Source of the DNA: Flavobacteriaceae bacterium
GTDB lineage: Bacteria > Bacteroidota > Bacteroidia > Flavobacteriales > Flavobacteriaceae
Assembly: GCA_015489265.1 (NCBI GenBank)
Contig: WFZY01000126.1
Coordinates: forward strand, 1 to 7,334
Reading direction: 5' to 3'
DNA length: 7,334 nucleotides
Each line of letters starts with the position of its first letter. Positions within the stretch are counted from its first letter, which is position 1. Positions 1 through 5,160 of the stretch are shown in pieces. The notes below the pieces were generated by a model. It was not told the DNA's origin, made no database searches, and saw only the letters and a program-made list of their open reading frames with translations. The translations under genes and the position numbers were made by a program.

Positions 1-356
1 ATCTCGGGGGGAATGATTTAACCCGTAAAAATGTTGCTTTTGAAGACATTGCATTTTTTACCGGCGACACCAAATTTTTAGATGAATACAACAATGATTT
101 TCGAAAAAACTACATTTGGCTGGTTACCCGTGACCACAAATTATATTTTCTTAAAACATCTTTAAAGAAATTGCAAGAAAAATTGCCTGATAATTTTCTG
201 CGGGTCAATGATCATTATATCATCAATCTCAAACCGCCGTTTTTTGAAGGACGAATCAACAATAAAAAAATCAAAGTGCAAGGGGAAGTTATTAACATAA
301 GCGATTCTTATAAAAATGCGTTTAACGAAAAGTATCAACGCTATTATGTAATGTAA
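1..356 (+). CDS. LytTR-type DNA-binding response regulator, C-terminal fragment (5' end outside window)
   Basis: The frame is open from position 3 to a TAA at 354-356 and gives 117 residues, with the start beyond the left edge. The fragment reads like a complete LytTR domain. A strand resembling VAFEDIAFFTGD comes first, then a segment around YIWLVTRDHKLYF, a helix TSLKKLQEKLP, and the family's most typical stretch, DNFLRVNDHYIINL (about residues 61-74), followed by alternating short strands and a final SDSYKNAF helix. LytTR domains bind direct repeats in promoters and usually sit C-terminal to a receiver domain phosphorylated by a membrane histidine kinase. Whether a receiver is present here cannot be seen. 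The gene ends about 190 nt before the truncated metal-binding gene, so co-transcription is uncertain. The assignment rests on overall pattern, not an alignment. Confidence 0.78.
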   Translation, partial: LGGNDLTRKNVAFEDIAFFTGDTKFLDEYNNDFRKNYIWLVTRDHKLYFLKTSLKKLQEKLPDNFLRVNDHYIINLKPPFFEGRINNKKIKVQGEVINISDSYKNAFNEKYQRYYVM

Positions 357-425
357 TTTTTTTAATGAAACTAGGATTTGATTCATAGAATGCTTAGTTC
401 TTTAATGTTTGTTTTCTACCTTTTA

Positions 426-449
426 TTTTAATTCTGCTTACAATTAAAA
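426..449. repeat. AT-only inverted repeat downstream of the LytTR gene
   Basis: TTTTAATT (426-433) and AATTAAAA (442-449) are perfect inverted copies around an 8-nt loop. The stem contains only A and T, lies about 70 nt past the LytTR stop, and is followed by A-rich rather than T-rich sequence on the plus strand. It could be a weak transcription end for the LytTR gene, but in AT-rich DNA such a stem also arises by chance. Confidence 0.3.
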
Positions 450-489
450 GAACAAAGAAAATGGGGAATTGGCAACATAGATCACTGAA

Positions 490-521
490 GGGACCTGATG
501 ATAATCAGAACACTCTGTCCC
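490..521. repeat. Composite hairpin upstream of the truncated metal-binding gene
   Basis: GGGAC (490-494) pairs with GTCCC (517-521). Directly inside it, CTGAT (495-499) pairs with ATCAG (504-508) around a GATA loop, leaving 8 unpaired bases (509-516) on the right side. The structure sits just before the point near 545 where homology to the metal-binding protein begins. The rest of 357-545 holds no recognisable gene; a 41-codon open frame at 461-586 has no family features. The hairpin could mark a small mobile or repeat element at the truncation point. That is inference from position only. Confidence 0.4.
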
Positions 522-545
522 CTAAAAACATGAAATCTGATATAA

Positions 546-1094
546 TACATCAATCACGTTACCGACAGCGGCAAAATCACTTTTGACGATACACTTATTT
601 CCGAAGAAGATATTATCGCCAAAATCAATGAAGGGCATTATAAAGTAGCCGGATTTGAAAACATTACCAACGCCGTTGAAGTGCCGGTATGTCCTACTTG
701 CCATCAAATCGGACAATTGGTGCCGAATACGGTTTTTAAGTCTAATCTGAAACCCGAATTTTTCAAGCAAATAGATATGTCACAAAAATATTTTGCCTGT
801 ATGAATCCTACCTGTAAAACCGCTTATTATTCTGGTGATTTTACCATTCCTTTTGACGGATTGAAACGCGAATTGTGGTATAAATCATACAGCCGGCAAA
901 AAATCATTTGCTACTGCAATAACATCGACCGCGAACAAATCAAATCGGCGGTGCATGGTCAAGGACTTATAACTTGGGAAGACATTACCGGACTTTATCG
1001 CAAGAAACCCATTGAAAAATGTGAATCATTGAATCCTACCGGCTTATGCTGTCGTTATAAATTTGATGAAGTGGTTCAAAAATTTTCTAAATAA
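546..1094 (+). pseudogene. 5'-truncated HMA plus CopZ-type zinc/[2Fe-2S] metallochaperone-like protein
   Basis: The frame is open from 546, right after a TAA at 543-545, to a stop at 1092-1094. It has no ATG, GTG or TTG before a GTG at 681. Residues encoded by 555-647 look like the second half of a heavy-metal-associated (HMA/MerP) domain (VTDSGKITFDDTLISEEDII, ending in a GHYKV turn), but the first half with the CxxC metal site is absent in all forward frames. From 681 follows a cysteine-rich module (137 residues, numbered from the GTG): C4/C7 (CPTC) and C40/C45 (CMNPTC), a probable zinc site, then C77/C79 (CYC), C114 and C123/C124 (GLCC), the pattern of the [2Fe-2S] domain of Archaeoglobus CopZ. 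In that protein the HMA domain is C-terminal; here its remnant is N-terminal. The C-terminal module is intact and could in principle start at 681, so a shortened working protein is possible, but a truncated remnant is likelier. Copper is the probable metal, by family. Confidence 0.7.
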
Positions 1095-1107
1095 TTCTAA
1101 TATCTTA

Positions 1108-1175
1108 AAACCATATAATTCATATAATAACATAAAAGGCAAAACTTAAATGACCTTATAATCCTTATATGGTTT
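1108..1175. terminator. Probable bidirectional terminator or intergenic repeat between convergent genes
   Basis: AAACCATATAA (1108-1118) and TTATATGGTTT (1165-1175) are perfect 11-nt inverted copies separated by 46 nt that are themselves full of CATATAA/TTATAA-like words. The element lies between the + strand metal-binding gene (ends 1094) and the - strand cytochrome gene (ends 1277). An A7 run follows on the right and TTTTAAGA follows the left arm when read leftwards. The long loop is unusual for a simple Rho-independent terminator, so an intergenic repeat serving as a transcription end is also possible. Sequence from 1176 to 1276 holds nothing else recognisable beyond a short ACACTGTGT palindrome. 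Confidence 0.45.
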
Positions 1176-1276
1176 AAAAAAATTCCGTGAAAAATTTTGT
1201 CACACTCAAGCACACTGTGTTTAAAACAAAATATTGAAAAAAAACCATATTAAATCTACCGGAATAGTTGGATGCT

Positions 1277-2083
1277 TTATTCTTTTGAACTAAAATAGCT
1301 GTCAAATTTCATCATTTTATTCAAAACTAATTCTCTGTATTTTTCACCTTCCGCTTTAGTTTTTACCGACATTAAATGGTGCATATCGTCTTCAATCTGA
1401 TGAAAAAATACTTGTACATGTTGTAAAGTTTTGCCTTCATATTTCTTATTCAACAAAATCTTTCTGGCAGCATTAAAAACCTTGTTTCCGGTTTGTTGAT
1501 AGTCTGTAACATCTTTTATGTTTGTATTGTGAAGCAACGAAATAGCTTGATGCACTTGATCTACATCATTTTTTTCTAATGTCCATTTCTTCCCATCATT
1601 TAATTGTAATTTTCCGGTAGCTTTATGATTCATATTTCCGGATTGATTAAAGTCCGCATCAAACATATAATTGGCAATTTTTTTCAAATTATCATTTCCG
1701 ATAGGCATAGGGGGCATCAACCCGAATTTTCGTGCGGCGCCGGGCATTAGTACGGCATCTTGATTGGGTTTATTCGCCCAATTGACAACCGCGTTAACAA
1801 AGCCTGTTTTATCAGAAAAAGTACCTTTATAGTGCTCTACAACACGCCCTATGGGCGGCGCCAACATTTTATCTTTTTTTAAAGCATCCGGTGTCGTCAA
1901 ATGGCAGGAGATGCAATATTGTTTGAATAGATTTTGCCCTTCTTGTTGCGTAGCATCAGATGCTTGTATATGAGGTGTTGCTACAACTTTCTTTTCAGTG
2001 GAAATAGCTTTTTGATTCCCTTCTTGACAAGAAGCAATTAATACAGATAATAATATAATTAATGCAAAATTTTTCATATCCAT
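1277..2083 (-). CDS. Mono-haem cytochrome c lipoprotein
   Basis: The 268-residue protein has a short basic start, a hydrophobic helix and a lipobox LIASC with the lipidated Cys at about residue 19, so it should be anchored in the cell envelope. A cytochrome c domain follows: the haem-binding CISCH is at residues 57-61, the GxVV-type helix follows at about 79-82, and GLMPPMP at 121-127 offers the Met axial ligand (M123 or M126), with a closing helix at 132-141. The last 110 residues are not recognised; they are mostly helical-looking and contain a His/Met-rich patch (HVQVFFHQIEDDMHHLM, about 222-238). The role is electron transfer on the outer side of the inner membrane or in the periplasm, with unknown partner. 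Two starts are possible, ATG at 2083 or ATG at 2077; both keep the signal peptide. A 14-nt palindrome lies 8-21 nt before the first ATG and may control expression. It is convergent with the metal-binding remnant and divergent from the feo remnant. Confidence 0.85.
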   Translation of the reverse strand: MDMKNFALIILLSVLIASCQEGNQKAISTEKKVVATPHIQASDATQQEGQNLFKQYCISCHLTTPDALKKDKMLAPPIGRVVEHYKGTFSDKTGFVNAVVNWANKPNQDAVLMPGAARKFGLMPPMPIGNDNLKKIANYMFDADFNQSGNMNHKATGKLQLNDGKKWTLEKNDVDQVHQAISLLHNTNIKDVTDYQQTGNKVFNAARKILLNKKYEGKTLQHVQVFFHQIEDDMHHLMSVKTKAEGEKYRELVLNKMMKFDSYFSSKE

Positions 2084-2090
2084 GTTTTAT

Positions 2091-2104
2091 TTATTGGACA
2101 ATAA
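2091..2104. promoter_or_regulatory. Candidate operator palindrome upstream of the cytochrome c gene
   Basis: TTATTGGACAATAA is a perfect inverted repeat (TTATTG/CAATAA) around a 2-nt centre, placed in the leader directly before the cytochrome start codon. A close relative, TTATTTGGTCAATAA, occurs at 2207-2221 in the same spacer. A bound protein here would block the start of the minus-strand transcript or its translation. On the minus strand, TACCTTTA (2114-2107) resembles the Bacteroidota -7 element TAnnTTTG, but no convincing upstream TTG element is seen. No regulator is identified. Confidence 0.4.
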
Positions 2105-2203
2105 AGGTAGTGAAAAGTTTAATGTTAGAACTGCTAATTATCAGTTTTTTTAATTTGTTGTAATAAGCGACCATATTGATATTTTTATGTTGTTTGGAAT
2201 TAT

Positions 2204-2224
2204 TTATTATTTGGTCAATAATAA
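2204..2224. promoter_or_regulatory. Second candidate operator palindrome in the cytochrome-feoA spacer
   Basis: TTATTATT (2204-2211) and AATAATAA (2217-2224) are perfect inverted copies around TGGTC. The core TTATTTGGTCAATAA (2207-2221) shares TTATT, GG and CAATAA with the palindrome at 2091-2104. It lies about 70 nt upstream of the feoA start, where an operator for a + strand promoter could be. Iron- or oxygen-responsive control would fit feo genes by family knowledge, but neither site clearly matches the Fur or FNR consensus. Confidence 0.35.
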
Positions 2225-2291
2225 TTTCAATTATATCCTTATAGTTTTATAATTTTTGTGTCACTTTTGCTATTTAAAAAGATTCTTAATA

Positions 2292-2519
2292 ATGACACTG
2301 ATAGATTTATCAAAAAATCAAAAAGCTATCATTACCAAATGCCAAAAGAACGAACTTCCTTTGAAGTTGATTGAGATGAGCTGTGTAGAAGGTGTTGAAA
2401 TCACTTTTATCAACAGGGCGCCCTTTGGGGCGCTATATTATAATATGTTGTGAGATTCCCGTATCGCTTTGGGTGAAGAAATTATAGAACAAATTGAAGT
2501 TGCATTGATATATGAATAA
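2292..2519 (+). pseudogene. feoA: FeoA-like ferrous iron transport protein A, interrupted by an in-frame stop
   Basis: From ATG 2292 the product starts MTLIDLSKNQKAIITKC, continues with an ELPLKLIEMSCVEGVEI segment, then APFGALYYN: the usual layout of the small SH3-like FeoA domain that helps FeoB. A TGA at 2451-2453 stops it after 53 residues. The same frame then continues with DSRIALGEEIIEQIEVAL and ends at TAA 2517-2519, exactly the expected FeoA C-terminus, giving a family-like total of about 75 codons. The single stop therefore interrupts an otherwise complete gene. An upstream in-frame ATG at 2256 would add a 12-residue extension unlike the family, so 2292 is preferred. Its end overlaps the feoB start by 8 nt, as in a coupled operon. 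With feoB destroyed next to it, inactivation is more likely than recoding. Confidence 0.82.
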
Positions 2520-2746
2520 AAGATTAAAAATAGCTTTGGTGGAAAACCCGAATACCGGAAAAACTTCTTTGTTTAACAAACTGACAGGGCTTCATAAAAA
2601 GATTGGAAATTACCCCGGTATTACGGTCAGTAGGGCGCTTTGATTTAGAAGATGGTACCGAAGTAGAACTAATTGATTTGCCCGGCACGTATAGACAAAA
2701 CAATAAAAAACATACCATCGAACCCCATAGGGGTGAAATTATTTAA
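2512..2746 (+). pseudogene. feoB: FeoB ferrous iron transporter, N-terminal stump with frameshift and truncation
   Basis: ATG 2512 overlaps the feoA stop. The product reads as the start of the FeoB G domain: MNKRLKIALVENPNTGKTSL, then FNKLTGLHKKIGNYPGITV, i.e. the G1 P-loop and the FeoB-typical GNYPG switch region. It hits TGA at 2641-2643 after 43 residues. Homology resumes in the +1 frame (about 2630-2692): VGRFDLEDGTEVELIDLPGTY, containing the G3 motif DLPG. Compared with typical FeoB, some residues are missing between ITV and VGRF, so a deletion of about 8 nt would explain the shift. After 2692 the similarity stops and the frame ends at 2744-2746. A working FeoB has roughly 600-800 residues, with gate and multi-helix membrane domains; all of these are absent. 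The P-loop normally reads GNPNxGKT; here its first Gly is Glu. Confidence 0.88.
2722..2734. repeat. Short GC hairpin repeat at the feoB truncation
   Basis: ACCCC-ATA-GGGGT followed by GAAATTATTT is a tight 5-bp hairpin in AT-rich surroundings. It resembles a short intergenic motif (CCCC hairpin, then GAAAT and a T-rich word) that I recall from many Bacteroidota genomes; this is memory, not a search result. It starts about 30 nt after FeoB similarity ends, so it may belong to whatever replaced the rest of feoB. The stretch 2747-2877 contains no recognisable gene; one consensus-like DnaA box lies at 2790-2798. Confidence 0.4.
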
Positions 2747-2877
2747 AAGATAATTGCCATGAGATTATATGATTAAACCTAATTTGTAATTATCCACACC
2801 AAACAACATAGAGACTTATTTTCTTTTCCGATTGACATCAAAACCGGATATTATCGATTATTCCTATTTTTTTTAAA

Positions 2878-2910
2878 AGACCTAACAGGTTTTGAAAACC
2901 TATCAGGTCT
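2878..2910 (-). terminator. Strong hairpin terminator of the amidinotransferase/kinase unit
   Basis: Arms 2878-2893 and 2895-2910 are inverted copies (AGACCTAACAGGTTTT against AAAACCTATCAGGTCT), with 14 of 16 positions matching around a single central base. Reading on the minus strand, the hairpin begins 21 nt after the amidinotransferase stop and is followed by TTTT, the arrangement of a Rho-independent terminator. The AGACCT..AGGTTTT arm is also of a kind I remember as a repeated intergenic element in flavobacterial genomes, so it may be a mobile repeat used as a terminator. Confidence 0.65.
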
Positions 2911-2930
2911 CTAAGATCTTTTAACCGGAT

Positions 2931-3851
2931 TTATTTTGCTCTCTGTAAAGGCAAAGTTGAGCAGCGGAGCAAACCTTCTTGTTTGGCTATTTCACGATAT
3001 GGCACTTCTTCTACCGTAAACCCTTGTTGGCGTAACCAATCATTGAGCCGTTTATTTTGTTTTTCAGACACCACAACTTCCGGCGAAATAGAGAAAACAT
3101 TGGCATACATATCATACATTTCTTCTTTGTAGATATGAAAAAGATTTTCTTTGCCAAATAAATCCACCAAAAATTGATATTGTTTGTCTTCTAAAAAGCC
3201 GTCTTTATGTATGATTGCCTTACCTTTACCCAGCGGTTGAAACACACAATCAAGATGCAAAGCGTTTTCTCGTGGATCGGTATTGGATTTTCTTAAATCA
3301 AAACCAATAACTTTTTTATTCGGATAAATATCTCGCAAAAAATCGACTGCTGCCGCATTGGTGCGTGCCGTTATATAATCAGGATAATCGGGGCGGCGGT
3401 AAGTACCGACAAAAATATAATCACCCCAAGGCATAACATCGCCACCTTCTACATGCACTTCTTCGGGTGGCTGAATAATTTTATTTTGGTCAAATCTGGA
3501 CAAAATACTTTCAATGGCTTGAAATTCGGCTTCTCTATCAGGCAAAATATTAGATTTAATAAAACGATCTTCAATCACAAAACCGATATCCCGTGTAAAA
3601 ATCTGATTGACATTTTCCAGTAAATCAGGACGATACACTTTAACCCCGTGTTTTTTTAAAACTTGTTCAAAAGCTGCCATTTCTTTAATCATATCCGCTT
3701 CTTTGGGATAGGTACCGGCAAGCACATACTCGCGGGATTTGGGGTCGTAGCATTGTTCCGGCGCCGGAACAGGTCCCGGCGAATCCGCTCTACCGAGAAT
3801 AACACTTTTTAAGGGGGATATTTCGTCATTTATATAAAATTGTTCTGCCAT
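2931..3851 (-). CDS. Arginine deiminase / amidinotransferase superfamily enzyme
   Basis: The 306-residue cytosolic protein (no signal peptide) has the marks of the guanidino-group-modifying superfamily (ADI, DDAH, glycine amidinotransferase). FTRD at 85-88 supplies the Asp that contacts the guanidinium group. HVEGGD at 133-138 has the catalytic Glu/Asp pair region, ALHLDC at 196-202 the catalytic His (H199), and LLRCSTLPL at 294-302 the nucleophilic Cys (C297). All catalytic positions appear present, so it should hydrolyse or transfer an amidino group from arginine or a derivative. It is shorter than classical arginine deiminase ArcA (about 400 residues) and no arc genes are nearby, so a DDAH-like or other substrate is possible; the substrate cannot be decided here. 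It is 55 nt downstream of the kinase gene on the same strand and is followed by a terminator, suggesting a two-gene unit. Confidence 0.85.
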   Translation of the reverse strand: MAEQFYINDEISPLKSVILGRADSPGPVPAPEQCYDPKSREYVLAGTYPKEADMIKEMAAFEQVLKKHGVKVYRPDLLENVNQIFTRDIGFVIEDRFIKSNILPDREAEFQAIESILSRFDQNKIIQPPEEVHVEGGDVMPWGDYIFVGTYRRPDYPDYITARTNAAAVDFLRDIYPNKKVIGFDLRKSNTDPRENALHLDCVFQPLGKGKAIIHKDGFLEDKQYQFLVDLFGKENLFHIYKEEMYDMYANVFSISPEVVVSEKQNKRLNDWLRQQGFTVEEVPYREIAKQEGLLRCSTLPLQRAK

Positions 3852-3906
3852 ATTTTTGATTTAGTCCAGTCAAAAATAAGCTTTTTAAAATAACGAAAAA
3901 TGACTT

Positions 3907-4785
3907 TTAGGTATTTTTAACAAAAAAAGATAAAATACGGCTGATACCGGATAAATAAGAAGCGCCAAACAAATTGACATGCACCAACAAGGGATATAAT
4001 TGGTAAATTTTTAAACGCTCTTGCCAATCCGGTTCCATCGGAAGTAAGTCTTGATAGTATTCATAAATTTTAGGCGAAAAGCCACCGAATAATTGCATCA
4101 TCGCCAAATCGACTTCACGATGTCCGTAATATATTGCCGGATCAAAAACGACCGCTCTTCCTTGCAGATTGTAAAAATAATTGCCCGACCATAAATCACC
4201 ATGAACCAAAGCGGGACGGTCAATCCAAAGCAATTCGGGCAATTTTTGATAAAGCCGGTTAAATTGGTGTAAAATAGCTGCCGGAATCAAATCACCGGCT
4301 AAATCAATTTGAAATTTTAATCTATTTTCAATAAAAAAGTCAATCCAACCGGATTTAAAGTCATTTTTTTGCGGCAACCGTCCTATGTAGTTATCGTAAG
4401 ACAAACCATATTGCTCATGGGGTGTTTCGTGTAACTTTGCCAAGCTCTCTGCAAAATTTTTCGGATTTTCGGTTTGATACAAAGCTTCAATATACTCTAA
4501 TAACAAAAAAGCTTGCTGCTCAAAAACACCGGTTTGATAAACTTCCGGCACGACAAAAGATTGGGTTTCTGCCAAGCGTTTTAGTCCGTCGGCTTCTTTT
4601 TCAAACATATCCAACTTATCAGCCGCATTGATTTTGATAAAATAATCTCTATCGGTCATCGCCAAACGGTAAGTGTCGTTGATGTCCCCACCTGATACGC
4701 GCTCGTATGCCCGTAAGCGTACCGGTTTTTGTTCGATGCGACTGCAAATATCTTCGATATATTTAATGAATGGCGTATGAAGCAT
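3907..4785 (-). CDS. Fructosamine/ketosamine-3-kinase family protein
   Basis: The 292-residue protein matches the usual length and motif order of the fructosamine kinase family, relatives of aminoglycoside phosphotransferases. SGGDIND at 31-37 is the nucleotide-binding loop, FIKIN at 49-53 contains the ATP-contacting Lys, and FEKEADGL at 61-68 the helix Glu. LVHGDLWSGN at 193-202 is the catalytic loop with the base D197, and FDPAIYYGHREVDLAM (214-229) has the metal-binding D215. Members phosphorylate sugar adducts on protein lysines, which then fall off, thereby repairing glycated proteins; some bacterial members may act on other small substrates. The start ATG at 4785 fits the family N-terminus. 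The gene lies 55 nt upstream of the amidinotransferase gene, and a 188-nt spacer with repeats separates it from the small membrane gene before it. Confidence 0.88.
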   Translation of the reverse strand: MLHTPFIKYIEDICSRIEQKPVRLRAYERVSGGDINDTYRLAMTDRDYFIKINAADKLDMFEKEADGLKRLAETQSFVVPEVYQTGVFEQQAFLLLEYIEALYQTENPKNFAESLAKLHETPHEQYGLSYDNYIGRLPQKNDFKSGWIDFFIENRLKFQIDLAGDLIPAAILHQFNRLYQKLPELLWIDRPALVHGDLWSGNYFYNLQGRAVVFDPAIYYGHREVDLAMMQLFGGFSPKIYEYYQDLLPMEPDWQERLKIYQLYPLLVHVNLFGASYLSGISRILSFFVKNT

Positions 4786-4846
4786 TTTTGATTAATCGGT
4801 TATTGAGTATATTGATGAATTGAGAATTTTTTTCATTTCAGATGCC

Positions 4847-4872
4847 GGTCACTGAACTTGCCGAAGTGTCAG
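4847..4872. repeat. Hairpin repeat of the GGTCACTGA..CGAAGTG type
   Basis: CTGAACTT (4852-4859), loop GCCG, AAGT (4864-4867), one bulged G, then TCAG (4869-4872) form an 8-bp stem. The sequence GGTCACTGAACTTGCCGAAG is very close to a widespread intergenic repeat remembered from many genomes (CACTTCG-A/G-CAAGCTCAGTGACC on the other strand). It stands in the spacer upstream of the kinase gene and could act as a processing or transcription-end signal in the minus-strand unit. Repeat-family membership is from memory. Confidence 0.5.
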
Positions 4873-4893
4873 ATTTTCGATTTGTAAAAAAAC

Positions 4894-4917
4894 ATTAAGA
4901 AATTAAGATAATTAAGA
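4894..4917. repeat. Three direct copies of ATTAAGA
   Basis: ATTAAGA occurs at 4894-4900, 4902-4908 and 4911-4917, i.e. with spacings of 8 and 9 nt. It may be a short slippage-type repeat or a cluster of binding sites upstream of the kinase gene. The low complexity of the sequence makes either reading weak. Nothing else is seen between 4918 and 4973. Confidence 0.35.
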
Positions 4918-4973
4918 ATGATTCCCGATAAATCTCACTTTAAAAAATAATTAATACAAAATAGTATTACGCT

Positions 4974-5141
4974 TTATTTCTTAAACTTCCTTTCTGCATA
5001 TTGCCCAAGCAGATAATATGCTAAAACAAGAATTATTATAAATGTATTTGATAATTTTTCAAGGAAACCATAAGAATTTAATACCATAAATACGGCTGCC
5101 GTTACAATAATTACGATATAGTCAAAATATCTTTTGGTCAT
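4974..5141 (-). CDS. Small two-helix membrane protein (55 residues)
   Basis: On the minus strand an ATG at 5141 opens 55 codons ending with TAA at 4976-4974. The product starts MTKRYFDYIVIIVTAAVFMV, has a first hydrophobic helix at about residues 8-22, a short polar turn (NSYGFLEKLSN), a second hydrophobic helix at about 33-47 (TFIIILVLAYYLLGQY), and a basic tail ERKFKK. Basic residues at both ends suggest a hairpin in the inner membrane with both termini in the cytoplasm. The ATG is preceded by an A-rich leader, which is usual in this phylum. It sits 87 nt after ileS on the same strand. No domain is recognised. Intact hydrophobic segments with charged ends support a real gene; it is easily missed because of its length. 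Confidence 0.7.
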   Translation of the reverse strand: MTKRYFDYIVIIVTAAVFMVLNSYGFLEKLSNTFIIILVLAYYLLGQYAERKFKK

Positions 5142-5160
5142 TTTACTAATTTTTTAATTC

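Noticed and set aside
162..386. Minus-strand open frame of 74 codons opposite the LytTR fragment
   Set aside because: It mirrors a well-supported plus-strand coding frame and has no recognisable features.
461..586. 41-codon open frame on the plus strand
   Set aside because: No hydrophobic, metal-binding or other family pattern; it overlaps the start of the HMA remnant in another frame.
2256..2291. Upstream ATG extending FeoA by 12 residues
   Set aside because: FeoA proteins begin with the MTLIDLS-like strand; the extension is unlike the family.
2418..2433. Perfect hairpin GCGCCC-TTTG-GGGCGC
   Set aside because: It lies inside the feoA coding frame and encodes the family-typical APFG segment, so codon content explains it.
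2451..2453. In-frame TGA in feoA as recoding (selenocysteine or altered genetic code)
   Set aside because: No SECIS-like structure is evident, FeoA is not a selenoprotein, the ileS and kinase frames need no UGA recoding, and adjacent feoB is clearly broken.
2624..2645. Programmed frameshift in feoB
   Set aside because: No slippery heptamer is seen, the residues between ITV and VGRF appear missing, and the gene is truncated shortly after anyway.
2790..2798. TTATCCACA, a perfect DnaA-box-like word
   Set aside because: Only a single copy, with no further boxes, no AT-rich unwinding region and no dnaA or dnaN nearby; likely chance.
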